Assembly: GCF_965363235.1 (NCBI RefSeq) | Contig: NC_134841.1 | Location: 32,765,440-32,829,439, forward strand | Reading direction: 5' to 3' | DNA from: Mytilus galloprovincialis | Taxonomy: Eukaryota; Mollusca; Bivalvia; Mytilida; Mytilidae | DNA length: 64,000 nt | In this document: one piece after another, positions 1 through 14,200 of the stretch | Layout of the letters: the number at the start of each line of letters is the position of its first letter | Position numbering within the stretch: position 1 is the stretch's first letter | Notes under the pieces: generated by a model | The model's database searches: none | What the model was told of the DNA's origin: nothing | What the model saw: only the letters and a program-made list of their open reading frames with translations | Translations under genes and position numbers: made by a program

Positions 1-231
1 TATTATCTTGAAAACTATAAAACATGGATAGACAGACAATTTATATTGCAAAAATGATCAGCAAGACAAAATCTACACATTCTGCACTTGACCTAAATTT
101 TGCTGAAATGCATATAGATAGAAGTGATTGTTCTTTTAAAATGATATCCATTTACCCATCTTTATGTTTAAGGCTAAAACTACAAAAGATGGAGAGGAAC
201 CGTAAAAAGAAAACTTATCATAAATACAAGA

Positions 232-512
232 TTAAGGTGGTACCCAACACTTTAACTAAAATTAATTTGGCTCGTTTAATTTTCTTAAAATTTTGAAAAA
301 GTATTTATTTTGACCCTTTTACAAAAATATAAAAATTAAAAAACATTTGAACCAACCGTTTTATCGGAAAAATTACACTAATTATATAGCAGTTTGACAA
401 ACACTTATTTTGATCATTGAGAAGATTAATATTCCCTTAACAACACAACGTAATTAAAACGTTTAACTGATTTTACAGAGTTATCTCCCTGTAGTGTTAG
501 GTACCACCTTAA
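232..512. mobile_element. 281-bp TTAA MITE, complete copy
   Basis: Ends ttaaggtggtacccaacac and its near reverse complement gtgttaggtaccaccttaa, each including TTAA. The same family occurs at 62441-62899. No protein coding capacity is evident. Confidence 0.8.
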
Positions 513-3398
513 AAAAATTAATTTGGTCATGAATTCTATTCTCTTTCACAATGTTAGGGATTTCTATTGTTGAAAGTGTACATATACCAAGTTGAGGGAC
601 ACAAGCTTTTTAGAGCCTTTAGTTTCATTTTTGCTTTTTTAACTATTTTGGAAACTAAAATAGATGAAGCAGAAAGTTTGTATAAAGATGCTATTCAACC
701 CAAACACAAATATCTTATTTTATCAGTTTCAAGCAAATATTACAGATAAACAAGTATAAGGTCATTGGGGCCACTAGTTTTCCTTAAAATGTAGATTTTG
801 TGAAAATTTGGATCTCCGAACAAAAAAGCTCTGAAAATCGCCTTAAATATTCAATTTTTCAATAAAAAAAAATTAGAGAACAATTGTCAATGAGCACTTA
901 TATCAAAATATTTTCTTATCAAATATTCGGCTTTGAACATTCATGCTGAAGGTAGATTCAGAAAAGCACTGAAATTGATAGTGTTGTTTTCTTTTTTACA
1001 GCACATGGTAAATACCTCTGCTACTGGTGGACTATCAATCAATGAGGTTATCATCAGCTTAGTAGTAGGTACTTAGCTACTTACCTGATTTGAGACAAAC
1101 CTTTCTAAACTTGTCAGTTTTAAATTTAGAAATTATTAAGAAATTAAGATTTATGTCCCTCAGTCAAAGTTGACCTTCATTGAATTTGGGTATTATTTCC
1201 AAGTCCTTTTTGGTCATATATAGCTCTTCAACTGTTCAGTTCTTAAACATGGCCACTTTTCCCCTAAAGACTTTTTGGTAACTGCAATTACAGTGTAGTT
1301 ACTTAAACAGCAAAGAAGTAGGTTCAATGGCCTTGATGGCCCCCTTTTTTAGCCTCAATTTCAAATAGGCTATTTGCCAATTCCTGTAATTGACCCTATA
1401 ACTAGAGATCCCTTTTTTAGTTGTCTCCCTTATGAGGGACATTAATTTTTATTTACAATGGAGAGCTAGCAGAAAGAGCAAATTTACCTGTGTGTGATGT
1501 GAGTAATCTTTAAGGTTTTCAAATCTTTTGATTACATTAATTTGTTGTTTAGCTAAATACTTTTGACATCAGAAATTATTTTTAATGAATAATTAGTTAA
1601 ACCTCCGATACATCACTTTCAATTCATCATGCTTTGCATTGGCAAAAGCCAATTTTGTCCGGTATGGAACCAGTCTACGATTGACAAAGAGAAGTAGTTT
1701 GTTTAAAAAGTGTGTAATAACAGAATCAAATCAGTAATTGGCAAATGGACTATTGGGATTTATTATCACCAATTGGGACCAATATCACAATGAATAATAG
1801 CTAATACAGTGACTAGATAGGAAATAAGTCTTTTTGTTGCAAATTTACAATCCTGCGTTTTTGTCATGAAGTCACCAATAGTACTATGCATTTTGGTTTT
1901 TCATGAATAAACAATGATAATGGGTAAATTCCCATTGATTATTTGGACAGGAAACATAGAGCGCATACGTCGATAAAAAAGATCTTGACAATAATGTTTG
2001 TAATGACATTTTACATGTCTAGCTCGAATGTTAAGGTTGTTGATGGCTGCGCCCTATGTTTCCTGACCTTAAGTTTGGCTGAAATCCTGCCGATTTTGTC
2101 AAATTTTGCCAAAAATCCCTTATTTTGACCTAACTGGGATGTAAAAATCAACGCTTTAGAATAAAACTATGACAGAAATTGTTCTATAAAACTTTCTCAC
2201 ATGTATTTAAGTCAACTTAAAACATTTTTTATCTTGCAGCATTGAACTTTATAATTGGGGCCAAATATGGCCCTTATCAAACTTACTCCTTTGTCTCACT
2301 TTTACTTTTTGTAGTTGTAAATGAATAAACAGAATAGAGCTATCATGTGTAAGTACAACAACCCAACAATCTATCACATTAATCTTTAAACTTAACATAT
2401 GAAAACAAAGTTTCTAAATAATATTTATTTACTAAAACATTTATCCCATACATGAAAAGAAAGACAGATATAAGAATTCATACACAATAATCTACCACAA
2501 CCACAAATGTCATATGATGATGTCAAGCAGCATGATACATACATACACACAGAACTGATATTTTATATCAAAAATATTTATTCCTAATGAAATCTCTTTT
2601 TTCATGCATTATCTTATCTTTATTCGAAATCAAGATATTTTGTTTTAATACAAAGACTGCTTCTAATGTCATTCAATATAATAGTGTGAAATAGAGCCCT
2701 AATCATTCATTTATTATTTATCTTAATTATTGTATTCATTGTGGAAAGTTGCACAATGTCTAACTGTTACATATGCACATTCTGTTGTGGACTAAAACAT
2801 CATTTAGATTACTCATAAATACAAAATACCTTTTATAAAAAACCTTAATGTATATAAGATGAAAATATAAAACAAATTCATAAGCATATGTTATTCTTTC
2901 TATTGTTGTTGTTGAAAAAGCATGATATAAGACTGTTTTGCCAACATACAGAAATTGTAGCCTATCTAAAAATAATTTCCAGTTACCTGAAAATGAAATT
3001 GAAATCCTTGAAGAGAATGTACAAGGGAAATGGTGAATTTGTCAAAGAGACAACAACCCTACCAAAGAGCATATAACAGCTTTAACGGTTTCATTTGAAA
3101 AACATGTTAATGAGACAAAATGCAGCAAAATGATAAAGGAATGTATGTGTCTAACATATTTGTATTATGCTTCCTGATCACCTTGTTGTATAAGCATTTG
3201 ACTTTTATTATCAACTTAAAGTAAGAATAACGAAAAGGACAAACAAAAAACATCAACAAACCTTACATTACTGAATAATTTAACAGAAAACAAATTTTTC
3301 AGGTATTGAAGTTCTTAAAAATACTGATCTTCAATCAAACAAATACATAAAGGTCTGTATTGAGCTACTCCAGTCATATACATTTATATTTTTATCTA
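513..3398. other. No gene seen; AT-rich spacer with repeat scraps
   Basis: Besides the foldback at 1949-2063, 1125-1260 resembles 44345-44500 (gtccctcagtcaaagttga / tagctcttcaactgtt). 3020-3075 resembles the tail of the Penelope-like element (gtcaaagagacaacaaccct). No supported coding exon. Confidence 0.5.
1949..2063. repeat. Small foldback (about 115 bp)
   Basis: aggaaacatagagcgca at the left and tgcgccctatgtttcct at the right are imperfect inverted repeats. No gene. Confidence 0.55.
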
Positions 3399-4401
3399 AG
3401 GCCGGGATTTTTTAATTTATTGGTTTACGGATCCGCCGACCCGATTTTGCTGATTTCCAGAATAAAAATAAAATTCACTTTTCACGCTTTTTTAATCCCG
3501 CCGACCTTAACAAATGCATTATCCCTGAAAAATAATTAAAATATTTTTTTTCCTGAAATGAAATGCATTAATCACTAACAAAATTGACAATACTTTCTGG
3601 TGTGAAAAAAAACCCTTCCAGTTTACGTTTCTAAATATAGACAAATCAATTATAACTGACCTTGAAATGTCGTTTGCGCAAATAATTTTGCGGAACGAAA
3701 CTTGTGTTTAAAACCAATTACACAATAAGTTCGTTTACCTTATTTGTCATCAGTCCGTAAGATGCATCATCTCATAGAAATAGACTTGTCCAAATGTCTA
3801 CAGGGTGAAGGCATCAAATTAAAGAACTGAATATTAACAAATCATTAGGAATTTTCTTGTTTTTATAGGTAATAAAAAAAATGTCGTTCATTTGGATAAA
3901 AAAACGGGAATGCAAGAAAGCAGATTAACCCGATATCGTTTTTCCAGTGGACGATTCTATTAGGTTTTTGACACGTGTGTTGAAACTTATTTTCGTACGA
4001 CGTTTATGCATTTTTCTTTATCAGTTTTCGTGCTTGAAGATCATTATTTACCATGTTTTCTGGAATTGATTAAGAGCTACGCGAATCTATTTTTCTTGTT
4101 TCTGAAATGATGATTTAATTTCGTCTTTGTCCGTGCATCCCCTTTTTTTTACTGTAAATTACTAGACAATGTCATGCGTAGTTTATAACAGCTGAGCAAT
4201 AATATTTCATCGAACTAAAATTTTAGAAATGATGATAAAATAGCATAACAAACATATTGCTAGAAAGGTGAAATATATATTGATTTTGCATATTTTTTTG
4301 TCTTCAAAGATGATTTTTTTTCTTTTTTTTTTTCCCAACCGACCGACCCGACTTTTTCATGGGGAAAATCCGTAAACCAACAAATTAAAAAACCGTGGCC
4401 T
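3399..4401. mobile_element. About 1-kb element with about 35-bp inverted ends
   Basis: Left end aggccgggattttttaattt followed by attggtttacggat. The right end in reverse complement reads aggccacggttttttaattt followed by gttggtttacggat. Inside are cgccgacccga-type motifs at both ends. Size and structure suggest a non-autonomous DNA transposon. Confidence 0.7.
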
Positions 4402-4762
4402 AAAATACCATTGTAAGCTGTCAATAACAAATAATCATATTCAAAATACAACACATTCATCCTATCAAAAATTAGGAGAATGCCACTTTTATACAAAAAA
4501 ATCCATTCACTCTCATCTAAATTTATTTGACATTACTGCAACAATCATAACACTAATGATATATGAATGACAAATTTATAATAAAGATGCTAATTTGGTT
4601 AGGAGTTGTGAGATAAATGCTTTGGCTAGAGAGACCAGAGCACCAACATATATATTACTATGCCAAAAATTAATTCAAGAAATATTTTCTCTCCAAAATT
4701 CTCTATAGGGAAAAGATTTTTATATTAACTTATGAAAAAAATATAACTTTTCTCTATAACCT

Positions 4763-4934
4763 TCACTTATATGTTGTGTAAGCATACACTTATATGTTGT
4801 GTAAGCATACACTTATATACACTTATATGTTGTGTAAGCATACATTTATATGTTGTGTAAGCATACACTTATATGTTGTGTAAGCATACACTTATATGTT
4901 GTGTAAGCATACACTTATATGTTGTGTAAGCATA
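4763..4934 (+). repeat. 23-bp tandem repeat, about 7 copies
   Basis: The unit cacttatatgttgtgtaagc+ata is repeated head to tail, with one short partial copy near 4812. It lies just beyond the 3' end of MYDGF. Confidence 0.9.
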
Positions 4935-5282
4935 AGGAAATGGAATAAATGCTCATTGGCACATCTTCTTATATCTCTTAATACTACTTTGAGATATTCC
5001 ATATATTAACTTAGACTTAAAATAAATGGTGTTTGACCAGTATTGAAAAAGAGGCAGGATAGCATTAGTTTTTTGACAGTATTTTCATTGTTTTTAGTTA
5101 TCAACTTGCAAATCTCACGTTCTCAGAAAGTGATTTCTCTAACTTTTTACAAAAAAAAATTCTTTACAAATTTCATACATTTTCCCATAATTTTCAATTA
5201 CCAATGTCTCATTAAACGAGACAAAACATATATTCTCTCTAGATGCATAGATAGTAGTCCTATACTCCTGAGGTCCTTGATC

Positions 5283-8200
5283 TTACAACTCTTCTTTTTG
5301 CTTTTTAAGGACAATTTCTACTTTGTCAAGCATGTGCTCGAATTTGCCATCAACACTGCTAACTGAAAATGATAAAAGTTTGTAAATATAATAAAAGTAA
5401 TGCTTATCATTTACATCTGTCAAAGGAGTATGGGCATTAAGCCAACAACAAAATAATTTTAGAGTAGCTTTATCATATCTATTGACATAATCTCACCAAA
5501 TATAAAGTTGGTTCTTGGGTGCGCACATACTTTTTAAATCTGAAATATGCTTAAAATTTGTTAATAACAAGGAAAATCAAGAAATATTAAGAAATATGCA
5601 AATTTTGTCATGGTTTGTTACCATGATTACTAGTTCAATGTGAAATTTGTTTTTATTTTTAAATACCTTGTATCCAAGTCTAGTTTGGACCAATTAAAGA
5701 ATATTTAAAAGAACTTTTAGATTTCATTTGCAGTAATTTTTGGGCCAAATAAGGGCATTATTGCCCCTACTCCTTTTAAGGTATTACATAAAATAATGGT
5801 AGATAGAAACATATTATTTTATTATCAAACTTACGATAATGCAACCTGCAAATGGCTTACTGCTTTAAATTATTCCACTTAAGATTCTAATTCTTTCAAC
5901 TTTTCATTAAAACATTATAAACAAGAACAATCATATATGATGGTTAATTTATTAGTTTAAATTGCTTTTGAACTAGCTTTCAGTTACTGTGAGTACCCTT
6001 AAATCAGTAATTTTTGTGTTGTTTTTTTTGTTGGTTTGTTATATTATTCATTGTGCTCAATCTTGACAAGTCACTTCGGACGCATGAAACTATTTAAAGT
6101 GTTGTTTTCCATTTTGAAACAGACTTTTGTAGTTGATCTTTATCTTGTGCTATTACACCAATGTCTAAGATGTTTAACCCTGCCACATTCTTTTTCAGGT
6201 TGTTCCAATTGAGAATATAAATCAGGGTAGTTGTTCCTGTCTGTCATATTTGTTTTTTTCTTTTATTCATTGTTATAGTATAAACTAGGCTGTTGGTTCT
6301 TTGGGTTTTTTTTAATGGTTGCAAATTTTGTAATGTTGGAGCCTTTTATATCTTACTATACTGTACAAGTGTTGATCATTGTTGAAGACCATTTAGTGAC
6401 TCATAAATGGTTACATCCACTTCTCTGATGGACAGTTGTCTCATTGGAGTTCCTACCACATCTCCTTGTTTTTATACTAATCACAAGGAACTATGAAAGG
6501 AGGTCAGTCATTGCTTAGCTAATAATACCAATTGTTACTATTTTAATACTGTGAATTCATTAATTTTTATAGGATACAAATTTTCGTGGGAACAGGAGAA
6601 CCACGAACTTATATGTTCAACGAATTACAAATTTTCTATAGAAATGAGTACAGACTTTGCCAAAACCACAAAATTAAATATCCACAAATATGTAAGTTTT
6701 CCTCAAGCCAAGATAATTGGTACCCATAAAAATAAATGAATCTACAGTAGTTAGCAATATAAAGTACCCTCTTAATACTTTCATGGTCTACTAAACAACC
6801 TAAATGTCACCGTCCATTGAACATATGAAAATAGATTTGATGCAAAGTTAAAAGCTAGATTAAACTTGAAAGTTCACAATTAAGATTCAATAAATTAGCA
6901 TGAGCCATTACCTGTGTTCCCAGGTATATCTACTTTGTATTCCCCTACTTCTAAGGGTTTTCCTTGAGATCCCTGAAATAACAAGAACATTTTTAAATGA
7001 TATTATGAATTTTCAATACGTCAATATAAATATCCTTAGTTAGGTAAATAAAACACGAGGTCTAGAAACACTTGTTTCCCTTTTCTACAATTCTAGTTAA
7101 CTCTAGATCTAAGCAATGAATTGACTGTTTTATAGTGTTGTTGGGTTGCTATCTCATTAATTTATACCCAAACTAAGTACTACTATATCTATGTTTAGGA
7201 ATATGGCCATTGTTATATTATAGTTCGTTTCTGTGTGTGTTACATTTTAACGTTGTGTTTCCGTTGTGTCGTTTGTTTTCTCTATTTTTTTTAGTGTGAA
7301 TTCACATTACTATAAGACATGTCACTGTACTTATCTATCCCAAATTCATGTATTTGGTTTTGATGTTATATTTGTTATTCTCATAGGATTTTGTCTAATG
7401 CTTAGTCCGTTTCTGTGTGTGTGTGTTACATTTTAATGTTGTGTCGTTGTTCTCCTCTTATATTTAATGCGTTTCCCTCAGTTTTAGTTTGTTATTCCGA
7501 TTTTGTTTTTTGTCCATGGATTTATGAGTTTTGAACAGCGGTATACTACTGTTGCCTTTATTTATTCTGTAAAATCAGAGACATTTTAAATGATAAATAC
7601 TCCAAGGGAGATAACTGTAACACACATTAGGATAAGCATGTAGGTGTAATACCACTATTGGTTTTCTCCTAGTACAATTTATAAGTCTTTGTTAAATTTG
7701 CACTTTTCCAAAATTGTGCAGAATTTATCTTTGTTTCAAATAGAAATACTTGGCATGAGTAAACTTTATCCTGTCCAGTACTATAGACAATTTTTTTCAC
7801 ATAACATTTCATTGTATATAAGAAAATAACCATCACTGGAAGTTAACCAATCAAATGTTCTTATCTTTTTTATCTGTGTACAAGCTTTAGTAACCATGTA
7901 ACCTCGAGTTTCCAAAATATTCTGTAGAAACATCAAATAAAAAAAATAAACACCCAAGATATATGTCTATGACCCAGACGATTTTTACTGCATTGATATG
8001 CATAAGGATTAATTTCCTATAACTACCAAATTCAATGGAATATTTTTTTCAACCCTTTTTGCTATGCAACTGTATGTGAGGTACTATGTTTTGGTGGTTT
8101 GACACCTGTACTGGGATGAGTTCATTTATCTAAATATCTATAATGTCTTTTTATGGTAAGGAGTCATAAAGCAGTTTGGAAATTTATGTCAATTATTTAC

Positions 8201-11200
8201 AGCTAATTAAGTTTACTTTACTCTGGGTACCTTGTTTAATTGTAAACTTACTTTATGTGAGAAGGCAGATAATATAACAACGTTCTTTTAACACATTTCA
8301 TGCAAAACATTTTTGTCCCTTGTGAGTTTAAATTTTTTTTTTTTAAAATACCTAAAATAAGTTCTAAACTATTATTATTAGTTAATTAGTAAATATAATC
8401 AAATTAAAATCTAAATGATGGAAGGAGGATTAAACCACCTGCAAACAAAAAGACAAAATGTTGGTTCAAAGAAGTGTTGGTAATAAAATAAGAATATCAT
8501 TTATACATAACATACGGTAATACACAAAGATATTATAATCATACCAGTACAGTTCCTTCAACTGTTTTTCCTCCCTTGCCAGTCATAACGAAATTTTCAA
8601 AATATAAATATGACATTCCACTTTCCCTTTCTACAGAGCAAGCAAACTGTGTCTTTGTTTCATCTACAGATAACTTCATCAGCCATTGCTACAACAGATA
8701 AATAGAACATTGTATTCTGATTTACTATACATACACTGTAAAATAAAGTTGGGTTAGTTTGTATTAAAGCAAGTGTTCAAAATCAAAAGGGAGCTTACTT
8801 TTATCAATGTCATCAACAGCATAAAGTTTCTGATACATCAATCTTAGTTTACTTGAGTTTGTAGAAAAAGTGTAAAAAAAGACTTTCAATCTGCATGACC
8901 TAAAGCACCTTAAAACAAAAAGGCAAAGGGCTGATCCACCTCATTGTAACTTTGGTGGATAGTTCTCTCACAAAAGCTTTTGTGTCAAAGAAAATTGCAT
9001 TAAAATTTCTTAAGGACTGATTCACTGAGAACAACTGTTACCATCAGAAAACCCTTGTTTCTTGAAATCAAAATTATGATAGTAAAGATATCAATGACAA
9101 TAGATAGTAGATTATTGATGTACCATTAAAAAAATTGAAAATGTTATTATTGTTTGACCACCATAAAATTATATAATTATCTCTGTAACCATGGTAACTT
9201 ACTTCATCTGTTCCTCCCTCAGCTTGATAGGTAAAGGAACAGGTAAATCCTTCCTAGAAAAAAAAATAACCATAAGTACTAAAAATTCAATCTTTTTGAT
9301 CACAATAGTTTCATTTCAACAAATTATATACTGGTATACATCTTATCTTCCAATTTTTAAACATTTGGCAGACACATTTATGTTTCTGCAGTCGAATCTT
9401 AATATAAAGACTCTGAATATACAGCAATCTAAACGAAGATTCAACAGGGAGGTACATGCAGTGATATGGATCTTTAGTTTACAAGTCTGAACAGCAACTT
9501 ACAATATTAGTCTTATGATTAGGATATGACTGATATATATTTAAATACAAAGCACCAATAATTTGCTAAACATTTCATTGCTCACTTCAATGAAATTCTT
9601 TCTATAGGTGTCACACCACCAATTACTCCCTCCAATTTAGAACATATGTGAAAGTAGGCCTACTCGGACAAAAAATAGTGCATTTGATGTCATTGTTTAC
9701 TTAAACTAACCAACAAATTGGCAGAAATGAACCTTTTGGTGAAAGAGAAATATATTAAGACCATTTTGAGCTAAAATTTACTTGTTTATGAGTTTGCATT
9801 CAAAATTGAGGATTAATGAACTCCATAGTATACTAATTTAAGATTTCCAGAAAACCAGGGGTTATTTTTAGTGGTACCTCTATTCCGAAGACCTCTTCTT
9901 TTTTATATGATTTTAAATGTCTGTTGAAAATTGGCATGTAGAAAGCTGATACATGTACGATTCAGGATATACCTGGTTTCTATGAAGTTAAACTTAAAAG
10001 GTAAAATGTTTAGAAAGTTGTGAAAATTGCAAAATTTGGTTGAACAGATAGGGACTTTTAATTGGTGGTATGACACCTATATTTCATGTATTTGTTTTGT
10101 CTCGCTCTAAATCATTTACACAATAATGATAATTTTGCCATTAAAAAATAAATTTGAAAGTTTGGCCTTATCTTTTTTCCACATTAGGAACCCAAAGGCA
10201 TTAAATTTAATTTAATGAGGCTGAAATACTAGAATTTTGTATGAGCGTGAGTTTATGTTTTTGAACTGTCTAAACAGTTGGATTGTCCTGCTTGTTTTTG
10301 TAATACACTTTTTCACCAACTTGGTTCCACTTTTAAAAGAGCGCTCCACTCTTGTTTTCCAACTCACCCCACTTTCAAAAATGGTAAAATTCTTTTAAAT
10401 TTATGACTGCCAACTCGCCTCACTTACATGACTTATGAAAATGGGGAAAATACTGATAAATATGTGATAAATGTCTGCCAACTCGCCCCACTTATGAAAA
10501 CTTATCTAATGTATACCATACTTGTGTATCTATGTTTTTGTTTCTAGTGTTGAAATTTCATCTAGTACTTTGTTTTGTATAATCATGCCAGAGTTTGTCA
10601 TATTTGACTCATTGTGCAAACCTATCATCTGAGAATTAAATTATGTTAACACCTATAATTCTTGACTTTTAAAACAGTGATTATAAATATTACCAGAAGG
10701 AGGATTTTGAAAATAAATAACTCAGCCTTGATAATCACAAAAATAAATGGTTCGTTCTGTGGTAGTTTGAAAATAAATTACCTGCCTTGCAATGTATTGA
10801 AAATAAATAACTCAGCAGGTCTAATCGAAAGTATGAGATGGCACTAGATTTTTCATAAATTCATCTTTTTTCCACAAAAAAATCGGGAAACACTTCCCAA
10901 TTTTTTTAATAATAAAATAATAAATATTATTTAGATATTTGAAATGTCTGAAAATTGGGTTTCATTTAACTTGAGGTATATTGTCTCAGGAAACCTTACC
11001 TCACTTTTATTTTAACAGGGCCGTAACTACATTGATACAATTGCCTCATGTAGGAAATTTCAAAACCAAACTCTCGTCTCCATATCAAATTGTGTTCACG
11101 GTGAGTGCCTTGCAAGAAGCAAGTTCTGTTTTCTCTCAGACGTAGCCCTGATTTTTCAGGATCAATGTTTTTTATTTATTTGTCTGTTGTTCAGTGATTG

Positions 11201-14200
11201 CCCTTCTGTATTCTGTTAGTGTTGCATTCCTTTTGTAATCTAGTATAAATTTTGTTATGAACTTGATCATGAGTTTAAAAAAACAAACACAGCCACAGAC
11301 TTAACTATGTGAATTCCATTTTTGCTTTATCATGCACATTGATGTTGTCCCTAGAACATGTAGAAACTTAAGTCTTACACTGAATTTATACATTTTGCTT
11401 TAAGACCAAAATATTGTCAAAAAATTATGAAAACAAAACTTGCATTTTCAGATTATGAAAGGGTCTTCAGAACACACAGAAAGCAGATTTTGCATCATTT
11501 GTTCTATAGCTTCTTGGGCACTCAGTGGCTCCAAAACCATTCAAAAAATTTGTTAGCCAATATTTTTAAAAGAGGCTTGTTACAAACTTTAAAGGGGCAC
11601 TAGCTGTCAAATTCATGGTCACCGATTTGACTCAAATTCTCATATTTGATTTATTACAATGTAATACATTTATCCAAACTATCAAAAGTCTAAAATAAAC
11701 AGTTTACAGAGCATGGGGTAGATAATATATAGGTTCGTTTCGTGTGTATTTAAGTCCAGACACCATCTAATTACCTATCGATTTGACCTCAGATGACCAT
11801 ATAAGCGATGTAAACATAAATAAAGATATGAATAGATTAAACCAACACGTGCAATTGGATTTTAATAGGTCTGTTTGATTTTATTTTATAGATTAAAAAT
11901 AGATGTTTCTCATTGTTTTTAACCGTATAAGAATGATTTTATGTGCATCGAATTAGTAATCAAATCAGTGGCGTCGCTGGGTCATTTTTACGTGTACGCC
12001 CGAACCTTGGCGAGGGATATGAGGGGTGCCAACCGCTCAATGTCAAAGCACCTGTTGGTAGTGGGTTCGAAAGGGACGAAGCCCCTGAAAGCTATCGAGA
12101 ATGAGATACCATAATGATTCCTGTCAGTAAAAAATCATTGATAACAACATATATATACTTTTGAATCTAAATGGTTTATTTTTTTGGTTAAATCTTGTAA
12201 TATGTTAACTTATTCATCGTGTTAAACTTGAAGCTAGCCTAATGGTCATTGGTTTTAGAGAAAACGTCCAAACCAATATTGCTTTTAAATAAGTTTAAAG
12301 GGTGCCGTGAGTGAGCATACAATCAACAAAAGCACCCCTTAATGAACATGAAAAAATAAATATTTCTAAGAGGTGCAGTATAAAAAAAAATCTTGAACAC
12401 CTAGGACTTTTTATCATTCCTTTAAATGGCTTTTAAAAAAAAATCTAAAATTTTCTTTTGATAATTTTTTCTTGATCTGGAATATTTCACGACAATCTAT
12501 GAAGGTTTGTAGATTGAGCATGTAAAACAATTAATTGCGTAAAGAAGAGCCCGGCTATCTGTCTATCAGAAAAGAACCGAAAAATGAATGAAAACAAATG
12601 CTTTCAAAATTTTAGCTTTAGACACTAGTCAAAGAAAAAGTTTCTTCGGAATATTTCATAAATTTCGATGAAGGTTCGACAAGTAGTTAATGTAATTGAG
12701 AAATAACAAAATGTAAGCCCAAAACCCAAACTGCGACCACTTTTTAATTGCAGAAAGAAATACATTTTGTCCTTAAAATGTGGGCAAATAAAAGATATAA
12801 TTGCATTAGTAAATTGCTCTGAATACTCTTTTGATCGTAAACAGTTTCTGTATAACTTTCGTAAAATTTCACAGATAGTCATTCAATAGACTTTATCCAC
12901 ATTCGGAACCTAAACATTTAGGCTGCTTTGTCTCGCTTTTGGGACATAAATCACAGGCTCGACAAAAATACAAACAGCATATCGAATCTGAGCAGATAGT
13001 AAATTGCTTTTAATATAAGAAAAGTATGTAGAATTCATAGTGGATCCAGACTTTTACAAAAGATTCGAAGAAATATATTAAATGATCTATTTGAGTTAAT
13101 TTAGTCCCTTTTCATTCAAAATTACAATTCATTAAAAAAAGAAGCACAAGGCTGATGTGCTTTTGACCAGTTTTTCTTATATTCTATGTCGAGTATTTGT
13201 TTTATTTTCAAAATTCAAGTGTACGCCCGGGCGTTTTGACGTAAACGTAGCTACGCGCATGCAAATGATTTACCGTAGTTTCACTTTCATTGTTGACATT
13301 CTTTTTCTTTAAATAACCTGTACACGTACAATGCATGCGTTGTCAATCTCTAGCTAGGGGTTAAATTGAAGTTCACATGAATACGGATTTAAAGAGGTCG
13401 ACTCTTTCACTTGCAAGTGAATTACTAATTATCAATGTTTCTTAGCTTAATTTGACAAAATTGAACCTTTTTGGATGCAAAAAGCGAATTGTAATTTCAC
13501 TATTTCACTTTCATTATTGATTGAACAAAAAAAATCAAACTTTAGATTTTTTATATATCTCGTAGCTAGTGCCCCTTTAATACTATGTAGGTATGCAATA
13601 CATGTACATGAAGTTGGGAATATAAAAGATTTATTTCTGCAGAGGATGAGGATTAATTCTGATTCAATGACTTGACTAAACATGTATTATTTATAATAAA
13701 CAAATCATTTAAAAATTGTAAGTTTTGGAATATCATAAATATAGTTGTGAAAATGAATAATCAGTCCCATGCTTTAATGAAAATGAAAAATCTTGCTTCA
13801 ATAGTGCAGAAAATGAATAATCTGTCCTCTTAGTTTACAAAAATAAATAATCAATCAAAAACAAATCCTCCTGGCCCCCCAGAATATCAAATGGTTTTCC
13901 CCTAAGTACAGGGACCGTCTATACTAACTACACAAAATGTGTGTATCAAACAAATTGGATTTGACATTCTGCAGTTGTGATTTTTTTAATTTAAGGGTGG
14001 GGTTACAGCACTGGCAAGCCGTGAAACCTGATCCTGCATTTAAACAAACTTTTTTTTAAGTATTATCATGAGAAATTACTGTGAGAAATTGTGTACCATA
14101 AGAGGAAACTATACACCTTATCGCTAATCCCGGCTGACCCGGCCGCTTGAACTTTTCACGTCAACAACAATCAGTTTTCCATTGTGGCGTCAGATATTTT

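Noticed and set aside
5043..5366. 107-codon plus-strand open frame as a gene
   Set aside because: It overlaps the last MYDGF exon on the opposite strand, which is supported by splice phase, family similarity and stop position.
12625..12882. 85-codon minus-strand open frame as a transposase exon
   Set aside because: No recognisable motif, low-complexity composition, and no extension through plausible splice sites.
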